From Hyphococcus luteus (GTDB taxonomy: Bacteria > Pseudomonadota > Alphaproteobacteria > Caulobacterales > Parvularculaceae), in contig NZ_PJCH01000015.1 in NCBI RefSeq assembly GCF_002943565.1, forward strand, positions 124,001 through 188,000: a DNA stretch of 64,000 nt, written 5' to 3'. Made by a program: the position numbers and the translations under genes. The notes under the pieces are model-generated. The model searched no databases. It was not told the DNA's origin and saw only the letters and a program-made list of their open reading frames with translations. Positions 43,898 to 53,378 of the stretch are shown here, piece by piece; the stretch's first letter is position 1, and each line of letters begins with the position of its first letter.

Positions 43898-44497
43898 ATG
43901 CAAAACCTTGAGGACGACCGCCGGCGCGCAGAACGGTTTCCGCTTTCCATCGATTTGAAATTCCTTCTACAGGGCCGTCATGAAGCAACAGGCATGTTGC
44001 TCGATATTTCTGAAACGGGCCTCGCCTTGCTCTCGGAAACGCAAGCCGAAGAAGGGGACGACATCGTCGTCTATCCGATCGGACTCGGCCGCCTCGCCGG
44101 GAAGGTCGTTCGCGCGTTCGACGGCGGCATCGGCGTTCAGTTCGCGCTGGCGAAGGGGCAACGGGAAATCATCAGGGAGCGCCTCGCCGCGGTGTTGGGC
44201 GGGGTTCCTTACATGCGTCTCAGCGAAAAGAGAACATCCTTCCGAATACGTTACAATATCGACACCCACGCCCGCATAGAAGGCCAAGACAAAACAATCG
44301 CCTGCACCATCAAGGACATGTCGAAAACGGGTTGTCTTTTAAAAGCCGATTCTCAGCCCCCCATCGGCGCGGAGGTGACATTAGGCACGTTGCGCGGACG
44401 TGTTGTCAGGCATATTGAAAACGGATTCGCCATGGAGTTCCACAGCGCCGCCGCGCAAGCGGGCGCCCCCTTGCCCCCGCGCCAACACACAGCATAA
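43898..44497 (+). CDS. Tandem PilZ protein A
   Basis: 199 residues with two PilZ modules. First: RRAER (9-13) and DISETG (36-41); second: RTSFR and DMSKTG. Both keep RxxxR and DxSxxG, so both should bind cyclic di-GMP. No enzymatic domain. It is a paralogue of the gene at 47823-48413, with about the same length and motif spacing, on the other side of the hybrid kinase. Confidence 0.88.
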   Translation: MQNLEDDRRRAERFPLSIDLKFLLQGRHEATGMLLDISETGLALLSETQAEEGDDIVVYPIGLGRLAGKVVRAFDGGIGVQFALAKGQREIIRERLAAVLGGVPYMRLSEKRTSFRIRYNIDTHARIEGQDKTIACTIKDMSKTGCLLKADSQPPIGAEVTLGTLRGRVVRHIENGFAMEFHSAAAQAGAPLPPRQHTA

Positions 44498-44735
44498 CGA
44501 CGCCGCGCCTATCGGCTGAAGGCGCCCCGCGCGTCTTATGAATCACGGCAGCACATGAATGGAATTAAGACGGCCTATGCGCGCCGCTTAGACCACGCAT
44601 GCGACTCACCAGAGTGTTTCATAAAATGATTTCAGCGTGAACGATTTATAAAACAATTTTGTTGCGAACAGCTCGCATAAATCGGGCTGGATTTTCAATA
44701 GGTTTTTCCGCCGACAGCTTTTGTTTAGGACACCG

Positions 44736-44765
44736 TTGACGCTTTCCTTTTGGAGTGCGTATGCT
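44736..44765 (+). promoter_or_regulatory. Candidate promoter of the hybrid kinase
   Basis: TTGACG, 18-base spacer, TATGCT, 77 bases before the start codon. The surrounding gap 44498-44841 is AT-rich, has no gene and should hold the control region. Confidence 0.45.
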
Positions 44766-44841
44766 GAATTTTCTTTATACGGCAAATGCGGCGCGTCAGT
44801 AAAAACGTAAAATTTCGTTCATATAAAAAGCAAACCCATAA

Positions 44842-47643
44842 ATGCCCAACGCAGACGAATTGACGACGACAGTTAGAATTGACGTATTATTAGAAGCCTT
44901 GCCTGATCCCGCATTCGTTTGTGACAACGAAACGCCCCGCTTTATCGCCGTCAATCAGCGCGCCATCGATAAATACGGTTACAGCCGCGCTGAATTTCTA
45001 AAAATGAATTTGGCTAACCTCAGCACGCCCGAAGACGCCGTGCGGCTGAAGAAGCGTCTTGAGGATTCCGGCGACGACGCCAAAGTTCAGGAAAGATGCG
45101 TCCATCATCATGCAAACGGCGACATGATCAATGTCGATTTGTCGTTATGCATCATCGAACAAGAGGGCAAGCAACTGATGCTTGTCGTGGCCAGAGACGC
45201 CAGCCTCAAACCGGGCGCGGGGTCTCAGATTCGCCTGCTCGAAACCAGTCTCGAGCGTCTCAGCAACATCGTCATTATCACCGAGGCGGGTGACATCGAA
45301 AGTCCCGCCCCCAGAATCGTCTATGTGAACGACGCCTTTGTGCGGCGCACGGGCTACAGCCGGGAAGAAGTGATCGGAGACAGCCCGCGCTTCATGCAAG
45401 GCGTCAACACGCAGCGCAAAGAACTGGACAGAATTCGCAACGCGTTAAAAGAAAAACGGCCGGTGCGCGCGGAATTGATCAACTATACGAAGTCCGGAGA
45501 AGAATTCTGGGTCGAACTTGATATTTCGCCAATCGCGAACAGTTCAGGAAAGGTCACGCATTTTGTCTCTGTTGAGCGCGACATCACAGGCCGCGTTTCT
45601 GTAATGCAGGAATTGGCGGAAAGTAAAGCGCGCTTCCGCGCCGTCGCCGAAGCAATGTCCGACATCGTCTGGGATTGGGATCTGAAAAACGACACCATCT
45701 GGTGGAGCAAAAGCTATACGACTGTCTTCGGTTATACCCTGATGGAGCCGGACTCCGATCCGGAGACGTCCTGGTTGAAACGCATCCACCCCAATGACCG
45801 CCAGCGCATTTCAGAAAGCATAACATTCGCAATCGAAAACAATAAAAGACACTGGCAGGAAACATACCGCTTTGTTCACAATGACGGCCACGAAGTGCCG
45901 GTGGCGCAGCGCGGTTCTGTTATTCTCGATGAAAACAACAACCCTGTTCGTTTCGTTGGCGGGCTTGTTGTGCTAAATGAACAGGATAAAACCACTCCCC
46001 GCCTTCAGCAAATTGCGACACGCATGACGCGGCAGGTCGAACTTGTGCAGATGCTCGCCAGTTCTTCTCAGGAGAGCGAAAAAGATCTGCTCATGCTGAT
46101 CACCGCCGCAGCTCAATCGCTTTTGGATGCGGATGGCGCGGTGCTCGGCATCATTCAGGGCGACAACCTTTCCTACGTCGCCGCCCAGGGCATTGGCGTC
46201 TCGCGCCGCGATACTGTTGTTCCTATCACGGACGAGCGCTCCTCACCCGCGATCGATAAGGGAAACACCATCATTTGCGATGATGTTGAAACGGAAGACC
46301 GCTGGGACGTGCAATCATGGCGTGACGCCGGCGTGCAGTCCGCCATCATCAGCATTCTGCAAGGGGCCGATCAGCCTGTCGCCGTATTGGAAGTGCTATC
46401 TAAAACAAAAGGAACTTTTTCCGAAGAAGACGTCCGGAGCATGGAGCTGTTCGCGCAATCGGCTTCAGCCATATTGCAGCGCCGGCAGCTTGAGATGAGA
46501 TTGCGAGACGCGCAAAGACTTCAGTCTCTCGGACAGCTCACCGGCGGCATTGCGCATGATTTCAACAACCTGTTGACCGTTATTCTCGGCAACGCCGATT
46601 CGCTCAGCGCCAAATTCGCCGACGATCCGGAAATTTCTCAAATCTCGAACCTGACAAAGGCTGCGGCGGAACGCGGGGCCGCGCTGACCAGCCGCCTTCT
46701 TGCGTTCGCCCGCCAGCAGCCACTCGACCCTAAATCCACCGATCTGAACAAGCTTGTCTCCGGCATGGACGATCTTCTGCGGCGCACGCTCGGGAGTAAT
46801 ATTGAAGTCGAATTCATACGCGGCGCCGGCCTGTGGAATGCGCTGATCGATCCGGTGCAGCTGGAGAGCGCGCTGCTCAATCTTTCCATCAACGCCCGCG
46901 ACGCCATGCCCGACGGCGGCAAACTTATTATCGAACTCGCCAATGCGCATTTGAGCGAAGACTACGCCAACAAGGAGGAAGAGGTTCTTCCCGGCCAATA
47001 TGTGATGGTCGCCGTTTCAGACATGGGAACAGGCATGTCACCTGAAACCATGTCGCGGGTTTTCGATCCTTTCTTTACGACAAAGGCGCCGGGAAAGGGC
47101 AGCGGCCTTGGCCTCAGCATGGTCTTCGGCTTCATCAAACAGTCGCGGGGACATATCAAGGTTTATTCGGAAGTCGGAGAAGGCACGACCGTGCGTCTGT
47201 ATATGCCGCGCGCCACGCCCTACGCCGCAACCGAGTCCGCCTTCAGTTCTGAGCCTGAAATCCGCAGCCATGTGAAGATTTTGCTGGTGGAGGACGACGA
47301 CCTTGTCCGCGGGCACATTCTTTCGCAACTGCGCACGCTCGGCTACACGGTGGTGGAGGCGCGCAACGGACGAGAAGCGATTGAAGCCGTCCGGCAAATT
47401 TCGGATATCGATCTTCTGTTCACCGACATCGTCATGCCGGGCGGCATGAGCGGCAAGGAAGTCGCCGCCGAAGTGCATAAGCTGAGGCCCGCCATCCGGG
47501 TTCTGTTCACCTCAGGCTATACGCAAAACGCCATCGTTCATGGCGGCAGGCTCGATCCCGGCGTTAATTTCATCAGCAAGCCGTTCCGCCAGGTCGACCT
47601 TGAACGCAAGATTAATCAAATTCTCTCCGACGATAGCGGCTAG
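44842..47643 (+). CDS. Hybrid sensor histidine kinase (PAS-PAS-PAS-GAF-HK-REC)
   Basis: 933 residues, no membrane segment, so a cytoplasmic sensor. PAS 1 about 12-120; PAS 2 about 130-255, LOV-like but GDSPRFMQG has no Cys; PAS 3 about 258-375; GAF about 405-545; HisKA with His572 (GGIAHDFNNLL); HATPase with DMGTGMS and GKGSGLGLSMV; C-terminal receiver with Asp862 (FTDIVMPGG). The ligand could be flavin, heme or a small molecule. It has no typical output partner in the same operon other than the PilZ genes and the response regulator nearby. Confidence 0.9.
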   Translation: MPNADELTTTVRIDVLLEALPDPAFVCDNETPRFIAVNQRAIDKYGYSRAEFLKMNLANLSTPEDAVRLKKRLEDSGDDAKVQERCVHHHANGDMINVDLSLCIIEQEGKQLMLVVARDASLKPGAGSQIRLLETSLERLSNIVIITEAGDIESPAPRIVYVNDAFVRRTGYSREEVIGDSPRFMQGVNTQRKELDRIRNALKEKRPVRAELINYTKSGEEFWVELDISPIANSSGKVTHFVSVERDITGRVSVMQELAESKARFRAVAEAMSDIVWDWDLKNDTIWWSKSYTTVFGYTLMEPDSDPETSWLKRIHPNDRQRISESITFAIENNKRHWQETYRFVHNDGHEVPVAQRGSVILDENNNPVRFVGGLVVLNEQDKTTPRLQQIATRMTRQVELVQMLASSSQESEKDLLMLITAAAQSLLDADGAVLGIIQGDNLSYVAAQGIGVSRRDTVVPITDERSSPAIDKGNTIICDDVETEDRWDVQSWRDAGVQSAIISILQGADQPVAVLEVLSKTKGTFSEEDVRSMELFAQSASAILQRRQLEMRLRDAQRLQSLGQLTGGIAHDFNNLLTVILGNADSLSAKFADDPEISQISNLTKAAAERGAALTSRLLAFARQQPLDPKSTDLNKLVSGMDDLLRRTLGSNIEVEFIRGAGLWNALIDPVQLESALLNLSINARDAMPDGGKLIIELANAHLSEDYANKEEEVLPGQYVMVAVSDMGTGMSPETMSRVFDPFFTTKAPGKGSGLGLSMVFGFIKQSRGHIKVYSEVGEGTTVRLYMPRATPYAATESAFSSEPEIRSHVKILLVEDDDLVRGHILSQLRTLGYTVVEARNGREAIEAVRQISDIDLLFTDIVMPGGMSGKEVAAEVHKLRPAIRVLFTSGYTQNAIVHGGRLDPGVNFISKPFRQVDLERKINQILSDDSG

Positions 47644-47749
47644 GCCTGACCGCCTGTTTCGCCATGCCGGAATTCTCGGTTGAAAAACCGCTTTTTCAGC
47701 CATTTTCCGGCCTTGACGTCTGTTAAAGGTTAACAGCGCCCTAACAACC

Positions 47750-47769
47750 TATCTCCACATATGGAGATA
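47750..47769. promoter_or_regulatory. TATCTCCA inverted repeat before PilZ B
   Basis: Perfect TATCTCCA-CATA-TGGAGATA, 54 bases upstream of the PilZ start. A probable transcription-factor site; which one is unknown. Confidence 0.5.
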
Positions 47770-47822
47770 TTGTTCGTTTTACCCTGCGGGTAGTCTTTTT
47801 CCCGATACTTAGGGAGACACCG

Positions 47823-48413
47823 ATGAACTCTGGAAAAGAACGCCGCGGCGCAAAAAGATTCGCCCTCTCCGTATCCGTCAAATTTCTGTTGCGCGGCACC
47901 GAGGAAGGCGCCGGCAGGCTCCTCGACATATCCGAAAAAGGTCTCGCTCTTTTCTCGAATGTGGACGCCGCCGAAGGCGACCCGATTGTGGTTTACCCGC
48001 TCGGTCTCGGGCGAATCCAGGGCGAAGTCGTACGCTGTTTCGAGGGCGGCCTTGGCGTCAGTTTCGATCTAAGCGAATCGCAAAAAGAGACGATCCTTGA
48101 ACGGATTGAGGCGGCGCTTGAGGGCAAATCTTATATGCGCCTCATCGAAAAGCGCTCGGACCTGCGCATTCGGTATAATATCGAAACGACGGCGCATCTT
48201 GACAATATCGAACCGCCGATCATCTGCACCATCGTCGACATGTCGAGATCCGGGTGCCTGTTGCACGCGGCGAAAAAACCGGCCCTCGGAGAAGAGGTTA
48301 TTATCGGCGCTTTGCGCGGCCGTGTCAGCCGTCATGTGGATGACGGATTCGCCATTGAGTTCACGGGATCGGCGACAAATCCGGACCCCGATAAAATAGG
48401 AAACGCAGCGTAA
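47823..48413 (+). CDS. Tandem PilZ protein B
   Basis: 196 residues, clearly paralogous to the protein at 43898. RRGAKR and DISEKG form the first module, RSDLR and DMSRSG the second; all c-di-GMP contact residues are present. AGGGAG precedes the ATG. An 8-bp hairpin (GCGTAATC/GATTACGC, 48409-48430) overlaps its stop codon. The repeated flanking of the kinase suggests duplication of an ancestral unit. Confidence 0.88.
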   Translation: MNSGKERRGAKRFALSVSVKFLLRGTEEGAGRLLDISEKGLALFSNVDAAEGDPIVVYPLGLGRIQGEVVRCFEGGLGVSFDLSESQKETILERIEAALEGKSYMRLIEKRSDLRIRYNIETTAHLDNIEPPIICTIVDMSRSGCLLHAAKKPALGEEVIIGALRGRVSRHVDDGFAIEFTGSATNPDPDKIGNAA

Positions 48414-48490
48414 TCTGAGAAGATTACGCCGATAAAGACGGCTTTCAACAGGCCCGCTCAAAAGAGCCATGGGCGATAGCGATCAGACGG

Positions 48491-48853
48491 ATGGCATACT
48501 GCTTGACAAAACCGGCGCACGACACGGGTCGAGCCTTGGTCAAGGCCTCGCAAGGCCATGCCGCGACGCCTGTGCGCGCCCGTCAGCTCCCCGAACTGGT
48601 GACGGCGGAGGTCGTCATGGACGGGAGACAAAACCCGGAGCGCATGAACGAGCGCGTGAGCGGGGCTTCCGCCGTCCGCACGGCCTCCGTTTGCAACGAA
48701 CAGGCCTGCATCAGCGTCGCCTGCCTGGCTCTCGCCGCGTCATGGGAAAAACCTTCTTCTGAAACGCGGTCCGCTCCCAACGGATTTATGGAGATCGTCG
48801 AAACCGTGATGCGTGGCAGCGACATAAAATCGACGGTGTCTATTGAAATGTAA
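48491..48853 (+). CDS. Doubtful small hypothetical protein
   Basis: 120 residues in a gap that otherwise has no gene (48414-48894). No ribosome site, and two other frames over the same bases are also open, so it may not be real. The middle looks protein-like (RARQLPELVTAEVVMDGRQ, SVCNEQACISVACLAL). No family recognised. Confidence 0.3.
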   Translation: MAYCLTKPAHDTGRALVKASQGHAATPVRARQLPELVTAEVVMDGRQNPERMNERVSGASAVRTASVCNEQACISVACLALAASWEKPSSETRSAPNGFMEIVETVMRGSDIKSTVSIEM

Positions 48854-48894
48854 CAGCCCGGCGGCCCGCTGCGCTTTTATCGGCGCGGAGGGGG

Positions 48895-49914
48895 TTAGGC
48901 CGGCGTTTCAAGACAGCGCTTCAGGGCGGCGCTGACGCGCGCCGGGCCCGGGAAGTAATCCCACTCGAAGGCATGCGGATAAGGCGTGTCCCAGCCGGCG
49001 ACGCGTTCGACCGGGCTTTCGAGGTGATAAAAGCACCGTTCCTGAACCAGCGCCGCCAGCTCGCCGCCGAACCCGGCGTAACGCGACGCCTCGTGCACGA
49101 CGACGCAGCGCCCCGTCTTGCGCACCGAGGCCGTGATCGCATCGATATCGAGCGGCACGATGGAGCGCAGATCGATGAGCTCGGCGTCGATTCCGCTTTC
49201 CTCGATCGCCGCCGCGCTCACATGCACCATGGTCCCGTAAGCGAGCACCGTGACTTCGCTCCCCTCGCGCGCCACCGACGCTTTGCCCAGGGGAACCGCA
49301 TAATGGCCTTCGGGCACATCCGCCGCCGGATGGCCGGCCCAACTTGTGGTCGGCCGGTCGTGATGACCGTCAAAGGGGCCGTTATAAAGGCGCTTCGGCT
49401 CCAGAAAGATCACCGGGTCGTTGCATTCGATCGCTGCAATAAGGAGGCCTTTGGCGTCATAGGGAGTCGAGGGAATGACCGTCTTGACGCCGGTCACATG
49501 GGCGAAAATCGCCTCCGGGCTCTGGCTGTGGGTCTGGCCGCCGTAAATGCCGCCGCCATAGGGCGAGCGCACGGTGAGCGGCGCGATGAACTCGCCATTG
49601 GAGCGATAACGCAGCCGCGAGGCTTCTGAGACGATCTGGTCATAGGCGGGCAGGATATAATCCGCAAACTGAATTTCCACCACGGGCCGCAGGCCGTAGG
49701 CGCTCATGCCGATGGCCGTCGCCACGATGCCGCCTTCGGAAATCGGCGAATCGAAACAGCGCGTGGCCCCGTGCTTTTCCTGCAGCTTGTCGGTGACGCG
49801 GAAAACGCCGCCGAAATAGCCTACATCCTCGCCGAAGATGAGGACGTCCGGGTCACGCGCCAGCATGACGTCGAGGGCGTCGTTCAGCGCCTTGATCATG
49901 GAAAGTTCAGGCAT
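48895..49914 (-). CDS. bkdA2: Branched-chain 2-oxoacid dehydrogenase E1 beta
   Basis: 339 residues. Transketolase-like fold with the E1 beta signatures GEDVGYFGGVFRVTDKLQ, FDSPISEGGIVATAIGMS, EIQFADYILPAYDQ and the C-terminal HEASRYAGFGGELAALVQE. Decarboxylates 2-oxo acids from Val, Leu and Ile with E1 alpha. Seven bases after the E1 alpha stop. E2 and E3 are not in the window. Confidence 0.93.
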   Translation of the reverse strand: MPELSMIKALNDALDVMLARDPDVLIFGEDVGYFGGVFRVTDKLQEKHGATRCFDSPISEGGIVATAIGMSAYGLRPVVEIQFADYILPAYDQIVSEASRLRYRSNGEFIAPLTVRSPYGGGIYGGQTHSQSPEAIFAHVTGVKTVIPSTPYDAKGLLIAAIECNDPVIFLEPKRLYNGPFDGHHDRPTTSWAGHPAADVPEGHYAVPLGKASVAREGSEVTVLAYGTMVHVSAAAIEESGIDAELIDLRSIVPLDIDAITASVRKTGRCVVVHEASRYAGFGGELAALVQERCFYHLESPVERVAGWDTPYPHAFEWDYFPGPARVSAALKRCLETPA

Positions 49915-49921
49915 GCCGCTT

Positions 49922-51151
49922 TTATGACCCCATCTCGCGGCGCTGTTCGATAAGACGCCAGTCGGGCTCTTCGAAGACGTTTTCGAACATTTCCTTCACG
50001 CTCGGCTTCGACTGCCCGAGAACGCCCGCGCGCTCGCCTTCCTTGACCGCAGCCCTCACCTCTTCGGTGAGCTCGGCAATCAGCGCTTCATGCCGCGCCT
50101 CGTCCCATTCGTTTTGCGCGATCAGATGCTGTTTCAGACGCTCGACCGGATCGCCCAAGGGCCAGGCGCCGGCTTCCTCCGACGGGCGGTATTTCGCTGG
50201 ATCGTCGCTCGTCGAATGGCCTTCCGCGCGATAGGTGAAGAACTCGATCAAGGTGGCGCCGAGATTGAGCCGGGCGCGCTCGGCGGCCCAGCGGATCGCC
50301 GCCCAGACCGCGAGAAAATCATTGCCGTCGACGCGCAAGCCCGGAATGCCATAGGCCAGCGCTTTGGCCGCGAAGGTCGTCGCCTCGGCCCCGGCGATGC
50401 CGGAAAAGGAAGAGATCGCCCACTGATTGTTGGTGATCGCGAGGATGACGGGCGCGCGGTAAACGCTGGCGAAGGTCAGCGCCTCGTGAAAGTCGCCCTC
50501 GGCGGTCGTGCCTTCCCCGATGACGCCCATGGCGATCTTGTCGTCGCCCTTATAAGCCGACGCCATGGCCCAGCCGACAGCGTGGCCGAAGCGGCTGCCG
50601 ACATTGCCCGATAGGGAGTAAAATCCATACTCCCTTGCGGAATAGAGAATCGGCAGCTGGCGGCCTTTCAGCGGATCTTTCTCATTGGAGAAGATCTGAT
50701 TGACCAGCGGCAGGAGCGGATGGCTCCGCGCCATCAGCCAGCCGACGAAGCGATAGGTGGGAAAGCACATGTCCTTCGCCCCGAGCGCCATGGAGGCGGC
50801 GACGGCGATCGCCTCCTCGCCGGTCGACTTCATGTAAAAGCTGGTTTTGCCCTGACGCTGAATGCGGAACAGTCGCTCGTCGAAAGCGCGCGTCAGCAAC
50901 ATAGCGCGAAGACCGCCCCGCAAGACGTCCGGCGACAGCCGCGGCGCCCAGTCGCCTTGCGGCGCGCCCTCGTCATCGAGAACGCGGATCAGCGCATAGG
51001 GCAGATCGCGCATTTCGGCTTCCGCCGTATCGCAAGGGGGGCGCCTTATTTCGCCCGCTTCCGGGATATCAAGGCCGGAGAAATCCGGCTTGTCTCCGGG
51101 ACGCGACGATGGGGCCGGCACATGCAGCGCAAGCCGTGAGCGGGGTTTCAT
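49922..51151 (-). CDS. bkdA1: Branched-chain 2-oxoacid dehydrogenase E1 alpha
   Basis: 409 residues. Thiamine diphosphate motif GEGTTAEGDFHEAL to NNQWAIS, the phosphorylation-loop-like YRAEGHSTSDDP, and an extended N-terminus of about 60 residues as in bacterial BCKDH alpha rather than pyruvate dehydrogenase. Starts MKPRSRL with an AGGAGA site upstream. The oxidized products enter CoA metabolism shared with the nearby glyoxylate-shunt genes. Confidence 0.92.
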   Translation of the reverse strand: MKPRSRLALHVPAPSSRPGDKPDFSGLDIPEAGEIRRPPCDTAEAEMRDLPYALIRVLDDEGAPQGDWAPRLSPDVLRGGLRAMLLTRAFDERLFRIQRQGKTSFYMKSTGEEAIAVAASMALGAKDMCFPTYRFVGWLMARSHPLLPLVNQIFSNEKDPLKGRQLPILYSAREYGFYSLSGNVGSRFGHAVGWAMASAYKGDDKIAMGVIGEGTTAEGDFHEALTFASVYRAPVILAITNNQWAISSFSGIAGAEATTFAAKALAYGIPGLRVDGNDFLAVWAAIRWAAERARLNLGATLIEFFTYRAEGHSTSDDPAKYRPSEEAGAWPLGDPVERLKQHLIAQNEWDEARHEALIAELTEEVRAAVKEGERAGVLGQSKPSVKEMFENVFEEPDWRLIEQRREMGS

Positions 51152-51331
51152 CGAGTTTTATCTCCTCGAAAAAGCGGGCCCGCCCGCTTTACACTAAAAA
51201 GCCGGCGCTTTTAACAAGCCCGCTTGTCCCGGGATTGCGGCCCGTGATTTGGGTGATTTTCGGGAAACCGGGCCGTTTCCCGGCCGGACGCCGGAGCCTA
51301 GCGGCCCCGGCGCCCGCCGATTTTTCATGGA

Positions 51332-53344
51332 TCAATAATTGAGGTCGAAGCTGAGGAGCCCGCCCACGGCGCAGAACCAGATCAGCACCATAAAAGCGAG
51401 CGGCAGGACGACGCTCCAGAGCTTGGCAAACCAGCTGCGCGCGCCGCTCCAGACCATGGCGAGGTTCCACACGGATGCGCCAAGCGCCGCATAAAGGAAG
51501 ACCTGCGCCAATTGCGCCATGCGCAGCTGCCCGTCGAGCTCCGCCGTCAGCGCCGTAAGATCCGAATTCAAGGTCTGGAAGATGAGGAACCACAAGAAGA
51601 GCTGAACGAAGACGAGGATAATCCCCACCCGCACGGCGCGGTAAGCCAGAGCCTCTTTTCCGCTCAGGGCGAAAGGCGTCTTGTAGCGCCAACGCACGAT
51701 TGCGTTCGCCGGCCACAGGATAAGCGTCAGCACAAGCGCGCCAAGCGCGACCGACAGAAGCGGCATCAGGATCGACGAAGAGCGATGCCAGGGCGTCGGC
51801 AGATATTGCATGAACGGCGACACCGGCTCGAAAGTGATGTGGTCCACCTTGCCGTCATCATCCATGACCGCCGCCATGCGCATTCCCATCTGCGTATTGC
51901 GCCAGATGAAAGGCTCGACTTCGCGCCAGCGCAATTGCGTGGCGCCGAGAGGCATGACGAGATCGCCCTCTTCGTCAACGGAGATGGTCGTCTGGCCGAG
52001 AATCCGCATCAGGGCGGCGAACCCTGAAGCGGGCGTGCGCGAGCTTTCGTAAAGGCCGGCGACCATTGCCCCATGCTCTTTCGCCGTGTCAAGACGCGGT
52101 TCGAATGGGATGCGCGCTTCTTCGAAATAGCGTTCGGCGAAGTTCTCAGCGAGCTTTTCACGCAACAAGACCATGCCGCCGCCCGTTCCGCTGCTGTTAA
52201 AGGAAACGAAAAGCCCGACGCCTTTGTCGAGGAACAGCGACAGATCCGAATGGAACAGGGTCGTGTCGCCGCCATGTCCGACGCTGCGCAGATCGCCCCT
52301 GTTCTGCTGGTAAAAGCCGAGCGCCATGGCGTTCAGCGGCGGCGTATGCTGATCGATGGTTTCATGCATCCGCCGCGCGGTTTCCGGCTTCAACAGCGGG
52401 CCGCCATCATTGAGATGCGCGATCATGAAACGGCTCATGTCTTCGCCGGAAGAAGAGAGCGAGCCCGCCGGCCCGGCCGGGATCAGCTCGAATTTCTGCG
52501 CCTCGCCATCCGCCGCGTCGTTATAGCCGCCGGACATCAGTCCTTCATATTTCTCAGGCAGCGGCATGCGGAATGTCGAATGCTCCATGCCAAGCGGCGT
52601 AAAAATATGATTGTCGATATAATCGTCAAAGGACTCGCCGGACACGCGCTGGACGATGTAACCGGCAAGCGCCGTCGCATAGTTCGAATAGGCCGGCGTT
52701 TGCCCTGGCGGGAAGATGCGCGCCGGGATGGAAGACTTCACATAGTCTTCGAGCGACATCAGCTTTTCCGGATCTTCAAAGATCAGGTTCTTGATCGCCT
52801 CTTCGAAACCCGCCGTATGGGTCATCAAATGACGAACGGTGATGGGCGCGCCGAAGGCATCGGGAATTTTGAAGTCGAGATAGGCGTTCACATCTTCATC
52901 GAGATCGATCTCGCCCTTTTCCACCAGTTGCATCACGGCGGTCCAGGTAAAGAGCTTCGAAATCGATCCCGGGCGGAACATGGTGGTCGCCGGATCGACG
53001 GGCTTGCGGGTTTCAAGATCGGCGTAACCGAAGCCGCGGCCGGTCAGGATTTCTCCGTCCTTGACCACCATGACGACGGCGCCGACGACTTGGTTTTCGT
53101 TCAGCGCATAGGGCATGAAGCCGTCGAGCCAGGCGTCGACATCCGCCTTGGTCAGCGCGTGCACGCCGTCTTCCGCAGGGGTGACGTCGGGCGCGGCGGG
53201 CGCCGCCTCTTCTACGGCGATGTCTTCCGTTATGGGATCATCGGGGACGACAGGATCCACCTGCGCCTGCGCCGAAGCGGGGAGCAAGAGCGCGGCGGCC
53301 AATAAGGCCGCTTTCGCATTACGTGCGAGTGCTGTTAACGACAT
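51332..53344 (-). CDS. Periplasmic serine hydrolase with C-terminal membrane domain
   Basis: 670 residues from MSLTAL (GGAGGC upstream). Signal peptide to about residue 27, then a beta-lactamase/D-aminopeptidase fold with SISK (Ser127, Lys130), the YSN motif and HGGDTT. The last 150 residues contain four or five membrane helices. Members hydrolyse D-amino-acid-containing peptides, esters or beta-lactams. Its place directly after the DUF819 carrier and DgcA suggests a peptide with D-residues as substrate. Confidence 0.85.
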   Translation of the reverse strand: MSLTALARNAKAALLAAALLLPASAQAQVDPVVPDDPITEDIAVEEAAPAAPDVTPAEDGVHALTKADVDAWLDGFMPYALNENQVVGAVVMVVKDGEILTGRGFGYADLETRKPVDPATTMFRPGSISKLFTWTAVMQLVEKGEIDLDEDVNAYLDFKIPDAFGAPITVRHLMTHTAGFEEAIKNLIFEDPEKLMSLEDYVKSSIPARIFPPGQTPAYSNYATALAGYIVQRVSGESFDDYIDNHIFTPLGMEHSTFRMPLPEKYEGLMSGGYNDAADGEAQKFELIPAGPAGSLSSSGEDMSRFMIAHLNDGGPLLKPETARRMHETIDQHTPPLNAMALGFYQQNRGDLRSVGHGGDTTLFHSDLSLFLDKGVGLFVSFNSSGTGGGMVLLREKLAENFAERYFEEARIPFEPRLDTAKEHGAMVAGLYESSRTPASGFAALMRILGQTTISVDEEGDLVMPLGATQLRWREVEPFIWRNTQMGMRMAAVMDDDGKVDHITFEPVSPFMQYLPTPWHRSSSILMPLLSVALGALVLTLILWPANAIVRWRYKTPFALSGKEALAYRAVRVGIILVFVQLFLWFLIFQTLNSDLTALTAELDGQLRMAQLAQVFLYAALGASVWNLAMVWSGARSWFAKLWSVVLPLAFMVLIWFCAVGGLLSFDLNY

Positions 53345-53378
53345 GGTGCCTCCAGACAACTGAATTGAACAGGGATGG

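Noticed and set aside
45280-45600. LOV blue-light sensor in the hybrid kinase
   Set aside because: The PAS resembles a LOV domain but the photoactive Cys (NCRFLQ) is replaced: the segment reads GDSPRFMQ.
48469-48762. 97-codon frame starting MGDSDQTDG
   Set aside because: Overlaps another open frame, has no ribosome site and turns into Arg/Gly/His-rich shadow-like sequence.
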